Part shown: one piece after another, positions 1-8,105 of the stretch | Numbering within the stretch: position 1 is the first letter of the stretch | Layout: each line of letters starts with the position of its first letter | Assembly (NCBI GenBank): GCA_003222395.1 | Contig: QHWB01000031.1 | Location: 374,501 to 438,500, forward strand | Origin: Acidobacteriota bacterium | GTDB taxonomy: Bacteria > Acidobacteriota > Vicinamibacteria > Vicinamibacterales > CAVVIG01 | Length of the DNA stretch: 64,000 nucleotides | Direction: 5' to 3' | Notes under the pieces: model-generated | The model's database searches: none | What the model was told of the DNA's origin: nothing | Seen by the model: the letters and a program-made list of their open reading frames with translations, nothing else | Made by a program: the position numbers and the translations under genes

Positions 1-482
1 CGGCGGCTCGACGTGTCGGGTGTGACGGTGAAACAAAACACGAGGTCGGGCCAGAGCAGCGGCTGATACAGCTTCAGGACCCAATCGAGATCGAGACCGC
101 GCGCGACGTCGCGGGCGAGGCCGGTGAAGAGAAACCGATCGGCAATCACCACCTTGCCGGCCCAGAGCGCCGGCAGCACCGTATGCTCGACGCGATGCCT
201 GAAGTCGGCGGCGTGAAGTAGCGAGAACTCTTCCGGGCTCAGCGCCTGCACCGACTTGCGCGCCTTGATGATCGGCTTGATGAGCTCGGACGAATTCCAT
301 TTGGTCGTGACGACTTCGTAGCCCTCCGTCTGCAGCCACGTCTTGAACAGCTTCCGCTGCGTCGTCTTTCCCGATCCGTCGGGGCCTTCGAACGCGATCA
401 GAAAGCCGCGACGATCGGGATCGGTGAAGCGCGCGCGGGCGCGCTGCCGAAGCTGACGCAGCGTGGCGGGAGGCGTCGCCAT
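1..482 (-). CDS. Thymidylate kinase family protein (3' end cut off by window edge)
   Basis: The protein starts MATPPATLRQLRQ at an ATG at 482 and runs off the left edge, so only about 160 N-terminal residues are seen. A P-loop GPDGSGKTT lies near residue 34, preceded by a hydrophobic strand (FLIAFE), as in dTMP kinases, which phosphorylate dTMP to dTDP. A later VVIADRFLFTGLARD resembles the kinase DR(Y/F) substrate-binding segment. The roughly 25-residue N-terminal extension before the P-loop is longer than in ordinary Tmk, so a thymidylate-kinase-like NMP or polyphosphate kinase is possible. It is divergent from the RibD-like gene at 640. Family assignment is secure, substrate inferred. Confidence 0.75.
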   Translation of the reverse strand, partial: MATPPATLRQLRQRARARFTDPDRRGFLIAFEGPDGSGKTTQRKLFKTWLQTEGYEVVTTKWNSSELIKPIIKARKSVQALSPEEFSLLHAADFRHRVEHTVLPALWAGKVVIADRFLFTGLARDVARGLDLDWVLKLYQPLLWPDLVFCFTVTPDTSSR

Positions 483-572
483 TTTTTAGCGCGCAAAGTT
501 TACATCGCGAGCCACAGAATTCGAATCGCTGCCACGTCCCTGCCGCGAAAGGTGTCGTCCGGGTCGTACCGC

Positions 573-578
573 TATAAT
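573..578 (+). promoter_or_regulatory. -10-like TATAAT box upstream of the RibD-like gene
   Basis: A perfect TATAAT hexamer stands in otherwise GC-rich DNA between two divergent genes. It lies 61 nt before the GTG at 640. The reading frame of the 640 gene stays open back to about this box, so the true start could be nearer but no ATG, GTG or TTG lies in frame between them. No clear -35 element is visible. Confidence 0.45.
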
Positions 579-639
579 CGCGACGGGGGCGCCGCAGCTG
601 TCTCATCGCGAATCCGATCCCGACGCGGCCTGGACAATC

Positions 640-1557
640 GTGCTCGCCGCGGCGCGGCATGCCGAACGCCTCGCACACACGCATGAACAGTCGACGTTCG
701 CCGTGACCGATGGCGGCCAGCTGCGAACGGTGACGCCAGAGCACACCGACGCCGTCCTCGAGTGGCGTCCCGGCGCCGGCTGGGCCCTCGCGCTTCGTGG
801 CGATGACCCGCGCAGCGCCATCATCGACCTCTATCTCCCCATCTGCAGCGCGACCAGCGCGCGACCGGTGACGGTCGGTCACCTCGGTCAGAGCCTCGAC
901 GGCTTCATCGCCACGCACGCCGGCGAATCGCGGTGGGTCACCGGGCACGAGAACATGGTGCACATGCACCGGCTCCGCGCGCTCTGCGACGCGGTCGTCG
1001 TCGGCTCGGGGACCGTGGCCGCCGACGATCCGCAGTTGACGACGCGACTCGTGGAGGGGCCGAATCCGCTGCGCGTGGTGCTCGATCCCGCACGCAGGCT
1101 GGGCGTTCACCACCGCGTGTTCACGGACGGATCGGCCGAAACGATCTACGTCTGCTCGCGCCCGCTCGTCCGCGCCGGCGAAGATCGTTTCGGCTGCGCG
1201 TCGATCGTCGGGCTCGAAGGCACCGCCGAGCGAATCGATCCGGCGGCGCTGATGCGGCTGCTGCGCGGCCGCGGATGCACGCGGGTCTTCGTCGAAGGCG
1301 GCGGCGTGACGGTGTCGATGTTCCTCGAAGCGAACCAGCTCGATCGCCTGCACATGACGATCGCGCCGCTGCTCATCGGCAACGGACGTCCGGCCATCAG
1401 GCTGCCGGCGCCGGCGGCGCTCGGCGACTGTCACCGCCCGCGATACCGCGTGTTCCGGATGGGCGGCGACGTCCTGTTCGATTGCGAGCTCGGCGTCCGC
1501 GCGGAGGACGAAGGGCCGGACGCCGGCGATCGTCCGCCGGTGACGCGCGTCGTGTAG
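640..1557 (+). CDS. RibD C-terminal / dihydrofolate-reductase-like reductase
   Basis: A 305-residue protein. Residues from about 75 onward (RPVTVGHLGQSLDGFIA) match the RibD C-terminal reductase fold: SLDG substrate motif, VGSGTVAADDPQLTTR, PLRVVLDPARR and FVEGGGVTVSMFL near the end. In riboflavin synthesis this domain reduces the ribosyl side chain of a 5-amino-uracil phosphate using NADPH. The usual N-terminal deaminase domain is absent; instead there is a 75-residue N-terminal segment I do not recognise. It shares the neighbourhood with a GTP cyclohydrolase II, which makes the substrate class of this fold, so a role in the same unusual pathway is inferred. The GTG start is uncertain because the frame is open upstream. 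Confidence 0.75.
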   Translation: MLAAARHAERLAHTHEQSTFAVTDGGQLRTVTPEHTDAVLEWRPGAGWALALRGDDPRSAIIDLYLPICSATSARPVTVGHLGQSLDGFIATHAGESRWVTGHENMVHMHRLRALCDAVVVGSGTVAADDPQLTTRLVEGPNPLRVVLDPARRLGVHHRVFTDGSAETIYVCSRPLVRAGEDRFGCASIVGLEGTAERIDPAALMRLLRGRGCTRVFVEGGGVTVSMFLEANQLDRLHMTIAPLLIGNGRPAIRLPAPAALGDCHRPRYRVFRMGGDVLFDCELGVRAEDEGPDAGDRPPVTRVV

Positions 1558-1595
1558 TGGAATGTCGTTGCCACATCGGGCAGTCGTTCCACGGG

Positions 1596-1616
1596 CACGA
1601 AGAGTTTCGTGTTTTT
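1596..1616 (+). terminator. Hairpin plus T5, candidate terminator
   Basis: CACGAA at 1596-1601 pairs with TTCGTG at 1606-1611 around a GAGT loop and is followed by five T (1612-1616). It lies 38 nt after the stop of the RibD-like gene and before the convergent methyltransferase. The stem is short, so it may be weak. Confidence 0.45.
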
Positions 1617-1686
1617 CGTGGTTTCGAATCTTCGTGATCAAGCAGCGTTTGCTGATTCAGCGAAGACGGTCAGCGAGCGTGAACAG

Positions 1687-2487
1687 CTAAGGCAGCCAGC
1701 CGCCGAGATCGTCGTGGCCGACGACGATCCGCGATCGATTCTGCGCAACGTGATCCTGTCGTCTGACACGCCAGCTTTGAATCATCGCCGACTCCTCCGG
1801 CGCGATCTCCGCCGCAGCTTCGGCCCATCCCTCAATCAACTCACGCTGCAGCGCGTGCATCTCTGATGGGAGCGCCCAGTCGCTCGGCTCGCGCGTCATG
1901 ACGTATCCGGCCGCGGCAAAGCAGCGCTCCGCTCGATCGACGGCGTCCGGTCCGGCCGCTCGGCCGAATCCCTTATCGTTCGCCCGCTGATGCCGGTTCA
2001 TCAGCTCGCGTATCGCGTCGTCTTCGGGCTCGACCGGCGAGCATTGCGAGCGGCCGTTGTAGGTCAGCGCGAACAGGACGGCAGCGCGCGCGGCACGACA
2101 CCGTTCGGCAAGATCGCGGAGCCAGCGCTCGGACACGAGATCCAACAGTGCCGACGCGGTGACGAAGTCGCGGTTCGCGAAAATCTCCGGACGATCGAGC
2201 GGACCCAGGTCGAAGCATTTCGTATCGACGGCCATCATGGCGGCCGTTCGCCGCGACGCCTCGGCGAGCAATTCAGGATCGCGATCGACGAGGAGCCATT
2301 TGTGATCGGGTGGAAGGAAGCGCGCCAGGTAGCGGACGTTGGCGCCGGTGCCGGTCGCCAGATCGAGAATGCGGAGCGGCCGCCGCCGCGGCAGCGCGTC
2401 GACGACGGCGCGCGTCAGCGCCGCGGAGCGCGCCGCGAAGTCGGCGGGCTCGCGCAGGGCGAGCCAGTCAGACAGCGACTCGCTCAA
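1687..2487 (-). CDS. Class I SAM-dependent methyltransferase
   Basis: A 266-residue protein with a Rossmann SAM motif I, LRILDLATGTGANVRYLARF, at about residues 38-57, and the acidic end of strand 2 in WLLVDRDPELL. The later FVTASALLDLVSERWL corresponds to motif IV/post-IV. The substrate cannot be read from sequence. It begins at a TTG inside the 3' end of the glycosyltransferase gene (20 bp overlap), so the two are translationally coupled, and it is the last gene of a minus-strand run dehydrogenase - PTPS-like - glycosyltransferase - methyltransferase. I infer it decorates the product of this cluster. Confidence 0.8.
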   Translation of the reverse strand: MSESLSDWLALREPADFAARSAALTRAVVDALPRRRPLRILDLATGTGANVRYLARFLPPDHKWLLVDRDPELLAEASRRTAAMMAVDTKCFDLGPLDRPEIFANRDFVTASALLDLVSERWLRDLAERCRAARAAVLFALTYNGRSQCSPVEPEDDAIRELMNRHQRANDKGFGRAAGPDAVDRAERCFAAAGYVMTREPSDWALPSEMHALQRELIEGWAEAAAEIAPEESAMIQSWRVRRQDHVAQNRSRIVVGHDDLGGWLP

Positions 2488-3517
2488 GCGCAGCCGCCAT
2501 TCGTTCTGCCGCCTGATCCCAAGTCGGCAAACGGCCGCGCACGCGCCGCGCGCCCGCCGCGAGCCGCTCGCGAAGTTCGCGATCTTCCATCACCTGCCGA
2601 AGCGCGACCGCGAGCGCGTCCACGTCGCCCGGCCGCACGAGAAGGCCGGCGCCGTCGCCGATGAGATCCGGAATCGCGCCCGTGTTGGTGGCGACGACCG
2701 GCAGGCCGCGGGCGAGCGCCTCGGCGACGACCATACCGTAGGTCTCGTGCAGCGAGGGATGCACGAACACGTCCGCGCGATTGTAGGAATCGGCGACCAT
2801 CCCTTCGCTCAGTTCGCCGCCGAGCCACACCTGATTGTCAAGCCCCTGCTCTCGCAGCAGCGCACGCATCCGCGCGGCAGTCGGCGGATGCCGCTCGAGC
2901 GTGCCCGCGCAGGTGAGCCGCCACCGCCGACTGTGGATCGAGGCGAGCGCGCGGAACAGCGTGTCGTGACCTTTTCCCGGCGTCAGCGCCGCCACCGACA
3001 GGAGCTGCAACGGCCCGTCGACGGAGCCGCGCGCGAGCGGCGCCGGCATCGTGCCCGGCTCGACGACGACGACGCGGTCGCGATCGACGCCGTACCGTTC
3101 GAGAGCGGCGACGGTGGTCTGGCCGGTGACGACCACCAGTCTGGCCGCGGAGAGCGCGCGGCGCTCGGCCGCTTCGAACAGCACCGCGAATTCGCGGCGG
3201 ATACCCGGCTCCGCCGCGAGCGGCAGGTGCACGAGCGCGACGATGCGCAGCCTCGAGGCTTCGCGCTCGGCCTGTTCGGGCATCACTCCCAGCGCGAGGC
3301 CGTCCACCAGTACCGTGGCGCCGTCGGGAATCGCCGCGAGCGCGCGCTGGGCGCGCTCCAGCTGCGCCGGCGTCGGCAGCGGAAAGCCGTCGTCGAGCTC
3401 GCGGATGCCGACGGTCCACCCGCGGGCGCGCAGCGCTGCCGCCATCCTGCGGTCGTACTCATACCCGCCGGTCCGCGTCTCGATGGATCCGGGAACGATT
3501 AGGACGAGTGAACGCAT
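2468..3517 (-). CDS. GT4 family glycosyltransferase
   Basis: A GT-B enzyme of about 349 residues. The N-terminal domain begins MRSLVLIVPGSIETRTGGYEY. The C-terminal domain carries VAALTPGKGHDTLFRAL, then HPSLHETYGMVVAEALARG with the GT4 EX7E-type nucleotide-sugar motif, and VVATNTGAIPDLI. Such enzymes move a sugar from a nucleotide donor to an acceptor with retention of configuration. An upstream in-frame TTG at 3541 exists, but the ATG at 3517 fits the family start better. It is flanked by the PTPS-like gene (36 bp away) and overlaps the methyltransferase. A glycosylation step in the pterin/flavin-like cluster is inferred. Confidence 0.85.
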   Translation of the reverse strand: MRSLVLIVPGSIETRTGGYEYDRRMAAALRARGWTVGIRELDDGFPLPTPAQLERAQRALAAIPDGATVLVDGLALGVMPEQAEREASRLRIVALVHLPLAAEPGIRREFAVLFEAAERRALSAARLVVVTGQTTVAALERYGVDRDRVVVVEPGTMPAPLARGSVDGPLQLLSVAALTPGKGHDTLFRALASIHSRRWRLTCAGTLERHPPTAARMRALLREQGLDNQVWLGGELSEGMVADSYNRADVFVHPSLHETYGMVVAEALARGLPVVATNTGAIPDLIGDGAGLLVRPGDVDALAVALRQVMEDRELRERLAAGARRVRGRLPTWDQAAERMAAALERVAV

Positions 3518-3553
3518 CGAGCGTCGATCCGGATGTGGCAAAAGACGTGTCCA

Positions 3554-3964
3554 CTAGGCTGACACATCGACGCGTGCGTCGAACGACGCCGACGCGATGT
3601 GCGATTCGTGGAGCGTGACGCGGATGCTGTGCACGCCGCCGGCGTCCGGGCCGAGATCGCCGCGCTTCATCGCCGCGACGATGCGATCGAAGACGACGCG
3701 CGCCAGGAACTCGGACGTCGTGTTGCGTCCGCGAAAAGCCGGGTCTTCGTCGAGGTTGCGATAATTGAGCCCGGCGAGAACGGCGTCGAGCGCATGCGCC
3801 GCGCGGCCGATGTCCACGACGATGCCGCTGGCGTCGAGCGAGGCTCCGCGAAACTCGACGTCGACGATGTACGTGGCGCCGTGCAACTGCTGTGCGGGAC
3901 CGAACACCTCTCCGCGAAGGCTGTGCGCGATCATCATGTGACCGCGGACCGTCACGCTGTACAT
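3554..3964 (-). CDS. 6-pyruvoyl-tetrahydropterin synthase-like protein, catalytic residues replaced
   Basis: A 136-residue T-fold protein of the 6-PTPS/QueD family: MIAHSLRGEVFG followed by QLHGATYIVDVEF, GIVVDIGRAAHALDAVL, NTTSEFLARVVFDRI and VTLHESHIASASFD. In family members that act on dihydroneopterin triphosphate, zinc is bound by one His plus HGH, and a Cys four residues before HGH and the DHH motif are catalytic. Here HGH is HGA, the Cys position is Ala, and the DHHYLN segment reads NYRNLD. The pterin-anchoring Glu (HES) remains. It may bind a pterin- or pyrimidine-like ligand but should not do standard QueD chemistry. It lies between the dehydrogenase and the glycosyltransferase on the same strand. 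Confidence 0.8.
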   Translation of the reverse strand: MYSVTVRGHMMIAHSLRGEVFGPAQQLHGATYIVDVEFRGASLDASGIVVDIGRAAHALDAVLAGLNYRNLDEDPAFRGRNTTSEFLARVVFDRIVAAMKRGDLGPDAGGVHSIRVTLHESHIASASFDARVDVSA

Positions 3965-4004
3965 CGACGGAGATCCTCGTCGGTTGCTGGTTGCTGGTTG
4001 CAGG

Positions 4005-4979
4005 TCAATAGCGAATCCGGTGGCAGAGCGTGTCGCCGGGCGTCGTCGCCAGCTGGTCCATCACCACGGGAAGCGTGTCGAACGCGCTCTCGCCGGTGAT
4101 CAGCTTGTCGAGCGACGCATCGCCGAGCAGCGACAGCGCGAGCGCCATCCGGCGGCGCGCGTCCCATCGGGCGCGCTGCGACGCCGCGACGTGCGCGATC
4201 TGCGACGACTTCAGGGTGAGCCGCTGCGAGTGGAAGGCGCCGCCGAGCGCGAGCGGGACGATCCGGTCGCCATACCAGCTCGCGTCGACAATCGTCGCCT
4301 CGAAGCCGGCGATGCGCATCGAGACGTCGAGTCCCGACGGCGAGCCGCTCGCATGGATGACGAGGTCCGCGTCGGCACGCGCCGATGCGGGCGTGGCGAA
4401 ACCTACGCCGAGCGCGCGCGCGATCGAGGCGCGATGGTCGTTGACGTCCACGAGCTCCACGTCCGGCGCCGGCATGCGCGCCGCCAGCCAGGCGACCAGG
4501 CACCCAACGGTGCCGGCGCCGACGATCGACACGCGATCGCCCGCGTGCGGACGCGCGTCCCACAGCACGTTGATCGCGGTTTCCAGATTCGCGGCGAGCA
4601 CGGCGCGCGGCGGCGGCACGTCGTCGGGCAGCAGATGCACCGACGGCGCCGGCACGACGTAGCGGGTCTGGTGCGGATAGAGAACGAAGACGTCGCGTCC
4701 TTCGAGATCGCGCGGCCCGCGTTCCACGCGGCCGACGTTCGAGTATCCGTACTTGATTGGCGCCGGGAACTCGCCCTCCTGAAACGGCGCGCGCATGCGG
4801 TGATGCTCGCTGGCCGGCACCCGGCCGAGAAAGACCAGCGACTCGGTGCCGCGGCTGATGCCGCTGTACAGCGCGCGGACGACGACCTCGTCCGGAGACG
4901 GCGGCGGCAGCTGCTGCGCGCGGATCTCGCCGCGCCCCGCCTCCGCGATCCAGAACGCGCGCGCCTCGAGTGCGGTCAC
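4005..4979 (-). CDS. Medium-chain dehydrogenase/reductase without obvious zinc ligands
   Basis: A 324-residue MDR protein. The N-terminal GroES-like part has VVVRALYSGISRGTESLVF, where the catalytic Cys of zinc alcohol dehydrogenases (CGxCG/ICGTD) is replaced by SGIS. The structural four-Cys lobe is missing. The nucleotide-binding domain has VSIVGAGTVGCLVAWLAA and an acidic residue after strand 2 (VELVDVNDH). The ISRGTE motif is typical of the BchC-like and related oxidoreductase branch. It probably oxidises or reduces a hydroxyl with NAD(P). It starts at GTG 4979 and leads the minus-strand run PTPS-like, GT4, methyltransferase, so I infer it acts on the same intermediate. Confidence 0.75.
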   Translation of the reverse strand: MTALEARAFWIAEAGRGEIRAQQLPPPSPDEVVVRALYSGISRGTESLVFLGRVPASEHHRMRAPFQEGEFPAPIKYGYSNVGRVERGPRDLEGRDVFVLYPHQTRYVVPAPSVHLLPDDVPPPRAVLAANLETAINVLWDARPHAGDRVSIVGAGTVGCLVAWLAARMPAPDVELVDVNDHRASIARALGVGFATPASARADADLVIHASGSPSGLDVSMRIAGFEATIVDASWYGDRIVPLALGGAFHSQRLTLKSSQIAHVAASQRARWDARRRMALALSLLGDASLDKLITGESAFDTLPVVMDQLATTPGDTLCHRIRY

Positions 4980-5022
4980 GCGCCAATTCTAGCGGGCCCC
5001 TAGGTGCTTTTCACGCGCGCGA

Positions 5023-5028
5023 TACAAT
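5023..5028 (+). promoter_or_regulatory. -10-like TACAAT, 9 nt before the start codon
   Basis: TACAAT ends 9 nt before the GTG at 5038. There is no Shine-Dalgarno between them, so transcription would begin at or very near the start codon, as in a leaderless mRNA. Confidence 0.45.
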
Positions 5029-5037
5029 CCCGGCCAC

Positions 5038-5664
5038 GTGGACGTGCCGCTGGGCGCCTGGTACCCGGTCAAGGCGATCGCGCTGCTGCTGGCGATCGCG
5101 TTCGTCGTCTGGATCCGCTGGCGCACACATCACCCGTTCCCTCGCTTCGGGCCTGCGAACCAGATCACGACGGTTCGCGCGCTGATCGTCGCGCTGATCG
5201 CCGCGGCGATCGGCGAGCCGCCGGCGCCGGCGTTCGCCGTCGGCGCCGTCGTGGCCAGCGCCGCCGCAACGCTGCTCGACGGCGCAGACGGCTGGGCGGC
5301 GCGCCGCACGAACATGGCCAGCGCGTTCGGCGCGCGGTACGACATGGAAATCGACGCGCTGCTGATTCTGGCGCTCGCAATTCTCGTCTGGCAGTTCGGG
5401 AAGGCGGGCGCGTGGGTGATCGCGTCGGGTCTGCTGCGATACGCGTTCGTCGCGGCCGGATGGGCGTGGGAGTGGATGCGACGTCCGCTCGCGCCGACGC
5501 GTCGGGCGCGCGTCGTGTGTGTGATTCAGATCGCCGCGTTGATGATCGCGCTGCTGCCCGGCGTCGCGCCGCCTGCGAGCGCGCTCGTGTCTGCCGCCGG
5601 TCTCGCCGCGCTCACCTACTCGTTCGCGGTGGATACGATGAGGCTGTGGACATCGCGGGCCTGA
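5038..5664 (+). CDS. CDP-alcohol phosphatidyltransferase family membrane protein
   Basis: A 208-residue integral membrane protein with about six hydrophobic segments. The family signature DX2DGX2ARX8GX3DX3D is intact at about residues 80-103 (DGADGWAAR, then G and D..D in AFGARYDMEID). These enzymes move a CDP-linked phosphatidyl or phosphoalcohol group onto a second alcohol at the membrane. The acceptor and donor here are unknown. It is divergent from the MDR gene with 58 bp between, and convergent with the GTP cyclohydrolase II gene. Its presence beside pterin/flavin-type and sugar-transfer genes suggests that the pathway product is linked to a lipid or polyol phosphate. Confidence 0.85.
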   Translation: MDVPLGAWYPVKAIALLLAIAFVVWIRWRTHHPFPRFGPANQITTVRALIVALIAAAIGEPPAPAFAVGAVVASAAATLLDGADGWAARRTNMASAFGARYDMEIDALLILALAILVWQFGKAGAWVIASGLLRYAFVAAGWAWEWMRRPLAPTRRARVVCVIQIAALMIALLPGVAPPASALVSAAGLAALTYSFAVDTMRLWTSRA

Positions 5665-5674
5665 AAGGCCCGCG
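5654..5674. terminator. GC-rich hairpin over the stop codon of the CDP-alcohol transferase
   Basis: CGCGGGCC (5654-5661) pairs perfectly with GGCCCGCG (5667-5674) around a TGAAA loop that contains the stop codon. There is no long T-run after it, so termination is plausible but unproven. Confidence 0.4.
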
Positions 5675-5701
5675 CCACATGGCCTGATTTGTTCGAAAGC
5701 A

Positions 5702-5731
5702 GATAATACGAAACCGGAGATCGCCTTACAC
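5702..5731 (+). repeat. 30-bp repeat, copy 1 (inverted relative to 8037-8066)
   Basis: Begins GATAATACGAAA and ends CTTACAC. It matches the reverse complement of 8037-8066 at 24 of 30 positions by eye. It sits in the gap between convergent genes (CDP-alcohol transferase and GTP cyclohydrolase II). Confidence 0.5.
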
Positions 5732-5780
5732 GGTTTCCGACTTGTCGACACGTCAGATGTTGAGCTGAAACACCATCGAA

Positions 5781-6425
5781 TCAGACGACCGAGAGCCGAT
5801 GCCCCAGCTTCTCTTTCTTGGTCCGCAGGTACCGTCGGGAGATTTCGGAGGCGTCGATCTCGAGCGGCACCATCTCGACGACCGGCAATCCGTGCTTCGT
5901 GACGCTGGCGAGCTTGCGCGGGTTGTTGCTCAGGAGGCGGATGGAGCGGACGCCGAGGTCGCGCAGAATCTGGACGCCGATTCCGTAGTCGCGCAGGTCC
6001 GGCTCGAACCCGAGGCGGACGTTCGCCTCGACCGTGTCGTACCCTTCGTCCTGCAGCGTGTACGCGCGAATCTTGTTCGCGAGGCCGATGCCGCGTCCCT
6101 CCTGATCCAGATAGACGACGACGCCGCGGCCGGCGGCGGCGATGCGCCGCAGCGCCGCCTCGAGCTGCTCGCCGCAGTCGCAGCGCGTGGAGTGAAACAC
6201 GTCGCCGGTGAGGCAGGTCGAGTGCACGCGCGTGAGCACCGCTTCGCCGTTGCCGACCTCGCCGCGCACGAGCGCGACGTGCGTTTCCGTGTGATTCTCG
6301 TAGACGTAGATGCGGAACTGGCCGTACTCGGTCGGCAGCGGCGCCGCCGCCACGCGATGAACGCTCGCCGGCGCGCGAAGAGACGCCAAGGCCGCGCGCA
6401 AACGTGTTCTGATTGACTGGAACAT
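5781..6425 (-). CDS. ribA: GTP cyclohydrolase II
   Basis: A stand-alone enzyme of about 214 residues, close to the usual RibA length. It opens the GTP imidazole ring to give the diaminopyrimidine precursor of riboflavin, releasing formate and pyrophosphate. The zinc cysteines are present in [18 protein letters not shown], followed by [13 protein letters not shown] and [11 protein letters not shown], so it should be active. The ATG at 6425 gives the normal N terminus; an open extension upstream reads into the divergent sulfatase gene and is rejected. No RibB fusion and no ribE/ribH genes are seen nearby, which argues that it serves the local cluster rather than a riboflavin operon. I see no FMN riboswitch upstream. 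Confidence 0.9.
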   Translation of the reverse strand: MFQSIRTRLRAALASLRAPASVHRVAAAPLPTEYGQFRIYVYENHTETHVALVRGEVGNGEAVLTRVHSTCLTGDVFHSTRCDCGEQLEAALRRIAAAGRGVVVYLDQEGRGIGLANKIRAYTLQDEGYDTVEANVRLGFEPDLRDYGIGVQILRDLGVRSIRLLSNNPRKLASVTKHGLPVVEMVPLEIDASEISRRYLRTKKEKLGHRLSVV

Positions 6426-8031
6426 GGGAAGGAGCCCGTCAAGCATCATAGTCTGGATCGCGCCGGCCGCCGCGGTTTTCCTCCTCAACGCGTCGCTGAC
6501 TTTTATCAATGTCTGGCCGACCCCGGCCATTACCTGGCGCGGCGGCCTCTCGCTCGAATTCGCTGTCTGCGTGCTCGCGCTGTGTATTGCAGGATCGCGC
6601 AATCGTGTGCACTCGCGACGACTGATCGCCTGGATCAGCTCCGTGTGGGTGCTGCTCGTCCTCGGCCGCTACGCCGACGTGACCGCCCCGGCGCTGTACG
6701 GCCGCGACATCAATCTTTACTGGGACCTGCGATTCATCCCCGACGTCGTGTCGATGGTGACGCGCGTCGCGCCGCTGTGGCTCGTGCTCGCGGCGCTCGC
6801 CGGGATCGTGCTGTTCGTGGTGATCCTGTATGCGATCGTGCGCTGGGCGTGGCGCCGCGTGATCGACATGGCGGCAGCCGCCAATCGGCGGCGGACGCTC
6901 GCGGCGCTGGCGATGGCGGCCGTCGTCGTGTTCGTGGCGGCCCGCGTCAGCGGCCGCGGCGGCGCCGATTCGTCGTTTCCGACGCCGGTCGTCGAAACGT
7001 ACGCTCGGCAGATCCGGCTGGTCGCCACGGCGATGGCGGCGCCGCGTTCGCTCGCGCCGAGCCCGCCGATGACGTCAGATCTGTCGCGCATCGCCGGCGC
7101 CGATATTCTGCTCATCTTCATCGAATCGTACGGCGCCGTCGCGTACGACCGGCCCGCATTCGCATCGGGCCTCGCGGCCGCCCGCGCGCGGTTCGAGGCC
7201 GCCATTCACGACGCGCATCGTGCGTCCGTGTCGGCGTTCGTCGAGTCGCCGACCTTCGGCGGCGGCTCGTGGCTCGCGCACATCAGCCTGCTGTCGGGCA
7301 TCGAGGTTCGCGATCCCGACACGAATGCGTTGCTGATGACGCAGCGGCGCGACACGATGGCGAAGGCGTTCGCGAGGCGCGGCTACCGAACGGTGGCGTG
7401 GATGCCCGGAATGCGTCAGAGGTGGCCGGAAGGGCGCTTCTACGGCTTCGACGACATCTACGGCGCCGATCGCCTCGCGTATCGCGGTCCGGAATTCGGC
7501 TGGTTTGCCATCCCGGATCAGTACTCGCTCGATCGCCTCGACGCGTTCGAGGTGAACCGCCCGTCGCGCCAGCCGCTGTTCGTCTTCTTCCCCACCATCA
7601 GCACCCACTTCCCCTTCAGTCCGACGCCGCCCTATCAGCCCGACTGGCGCCGGATCACCGACCGACACCCCTACGACGGTCCCGACATCGTCCGCGCCTA
7701 CGCACGCGAGCCGAACTGGACCGACTTCGGCCCCGGATACGTGGACGCGCTGTCGTACGACTTCACCTCGATCGCGGGCTACGTCGGCGCGCACGCGGAT
7801 CGCGATACGGTCATGATCGTGCTCGGCGATCATCAGCCGCCGGCCGCCGTCAGCGGAGAACATGCATCGTGGGACGTGCCCGTGCACGTAATCGCCAGCC
7901 GGATGGCCGTACTCGATCGCCTCGTCGGTCACGGATTCCAGCGCGGCCTCACGCCGCGGCGTCCGTCGCTCGGACGCATGCACACTCTGTTGCCGATGCT
8001 TCTCGACGCGTTTGGCGACTCGCGGCCCTGA
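6424..8031 (+). CDS. Membrane sulfatase / phosphoethanolamine- or phosphoglycerol-transferase-like protein
   Basis: A 535-residue protein with about five N-terminal membrane segments (to about residue 175) and an extracytoplasmic alkaline-phosphatase-fold domain. [13 protein letters not shown] carries the first metal-binding Glu. [19 protein letters not shown] holds the nucleophile region, [11 protein letters not shown] a metal/phosphate-binding His, and IVLGDHQPP the metal-binding Asp-His. This arrangement is that of LTA-synthase/OpgB/EptA-like transferases rather than a secreted sulfatase, so transfer of a phosphoalcohol head group on the outer leaflet is plausible. Its ATG overlaps the ATG of the divergent ribA gene (shared CATG), so they share a control region. 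Confidence 0.75.
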   Translation: MGRSPSSIIVWIAPAAAVFLLNASLTFINVWPTPAITWRGGLSLEFAVCVLALCIAGSRNRVHSRRLIAWISSVWVLLVLGRYADVTAPALYGRDINLYWDLRFIPDVVSMVTRVAPLWLVLAALAGIVLFVVILYAIVRWAWRRVIDMAAAANRRRTLAALAMAAVVVFVAARVSGRGGADSSFPTPVVETYARQIRLVATAMAAPRSLAPSPPMTSDLSRIAGADILLIFIESYGAVAYDRPAFASGLAAARARFEAAIHDAHRASVSAFVESPTFGGGSWLAHISLLSGIEVRDPDTNALLMTQRRDTMAKAFARRGYRTVAWMPGMRQRWPEGRFYGFDDIYGADRLAYRGPEFGWFAIPDQYSLDRLDAFEVNRPSRQPLFVFFPTISTHFPFSPTPPYQPDWRRITDRHPYDGPDIVRAYAREPNWTDFGPGYVDALSYDFTSIAGYVGAHADRDTVMIVLGDHQPPAAVSGEHASWDVPVHVIASRMAVLDRLVGHGFQRGLTPRRPSLGRMHTLLPMLLDAFGDSRP

Positions 8032-8036
8032 AAGTT

Positions 8037-8066
8037 GTGTAAGATGTCGTCCGTTTTCGTATTATC
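8037..8066 (-). repeat. 30-bp repeat, copy 2
   Basis: Reverse-complement partner of 5702-5731 (shared GATAATACGAAA and CTTACAC, 24/30 identical). It lies in the gap between the convergent sulfatase and cyclase genes, so the two copies flank ribA and the sulfatase gene. Confidence 0.5.
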
Positions 8067-8105
8067 CAATCGCGTCGCCTCGGCCGAAGCAACCGCGTTT
8101 GCTTT

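Noticed and set aside
5665-5780. FMN riboswitch or riboflavin regulatory element near ribA
   Set aside because: The gap lies at the 3' end of ribA, and neither it nor the divergent start region shows the conserved FMN-aptamer blocks.
6426-6602. Longer N terminus for GTP cyclohydrolase II
   Set aside because: It would add 59 residues not found in the family and run through the start of the divergent sulfatase gene.
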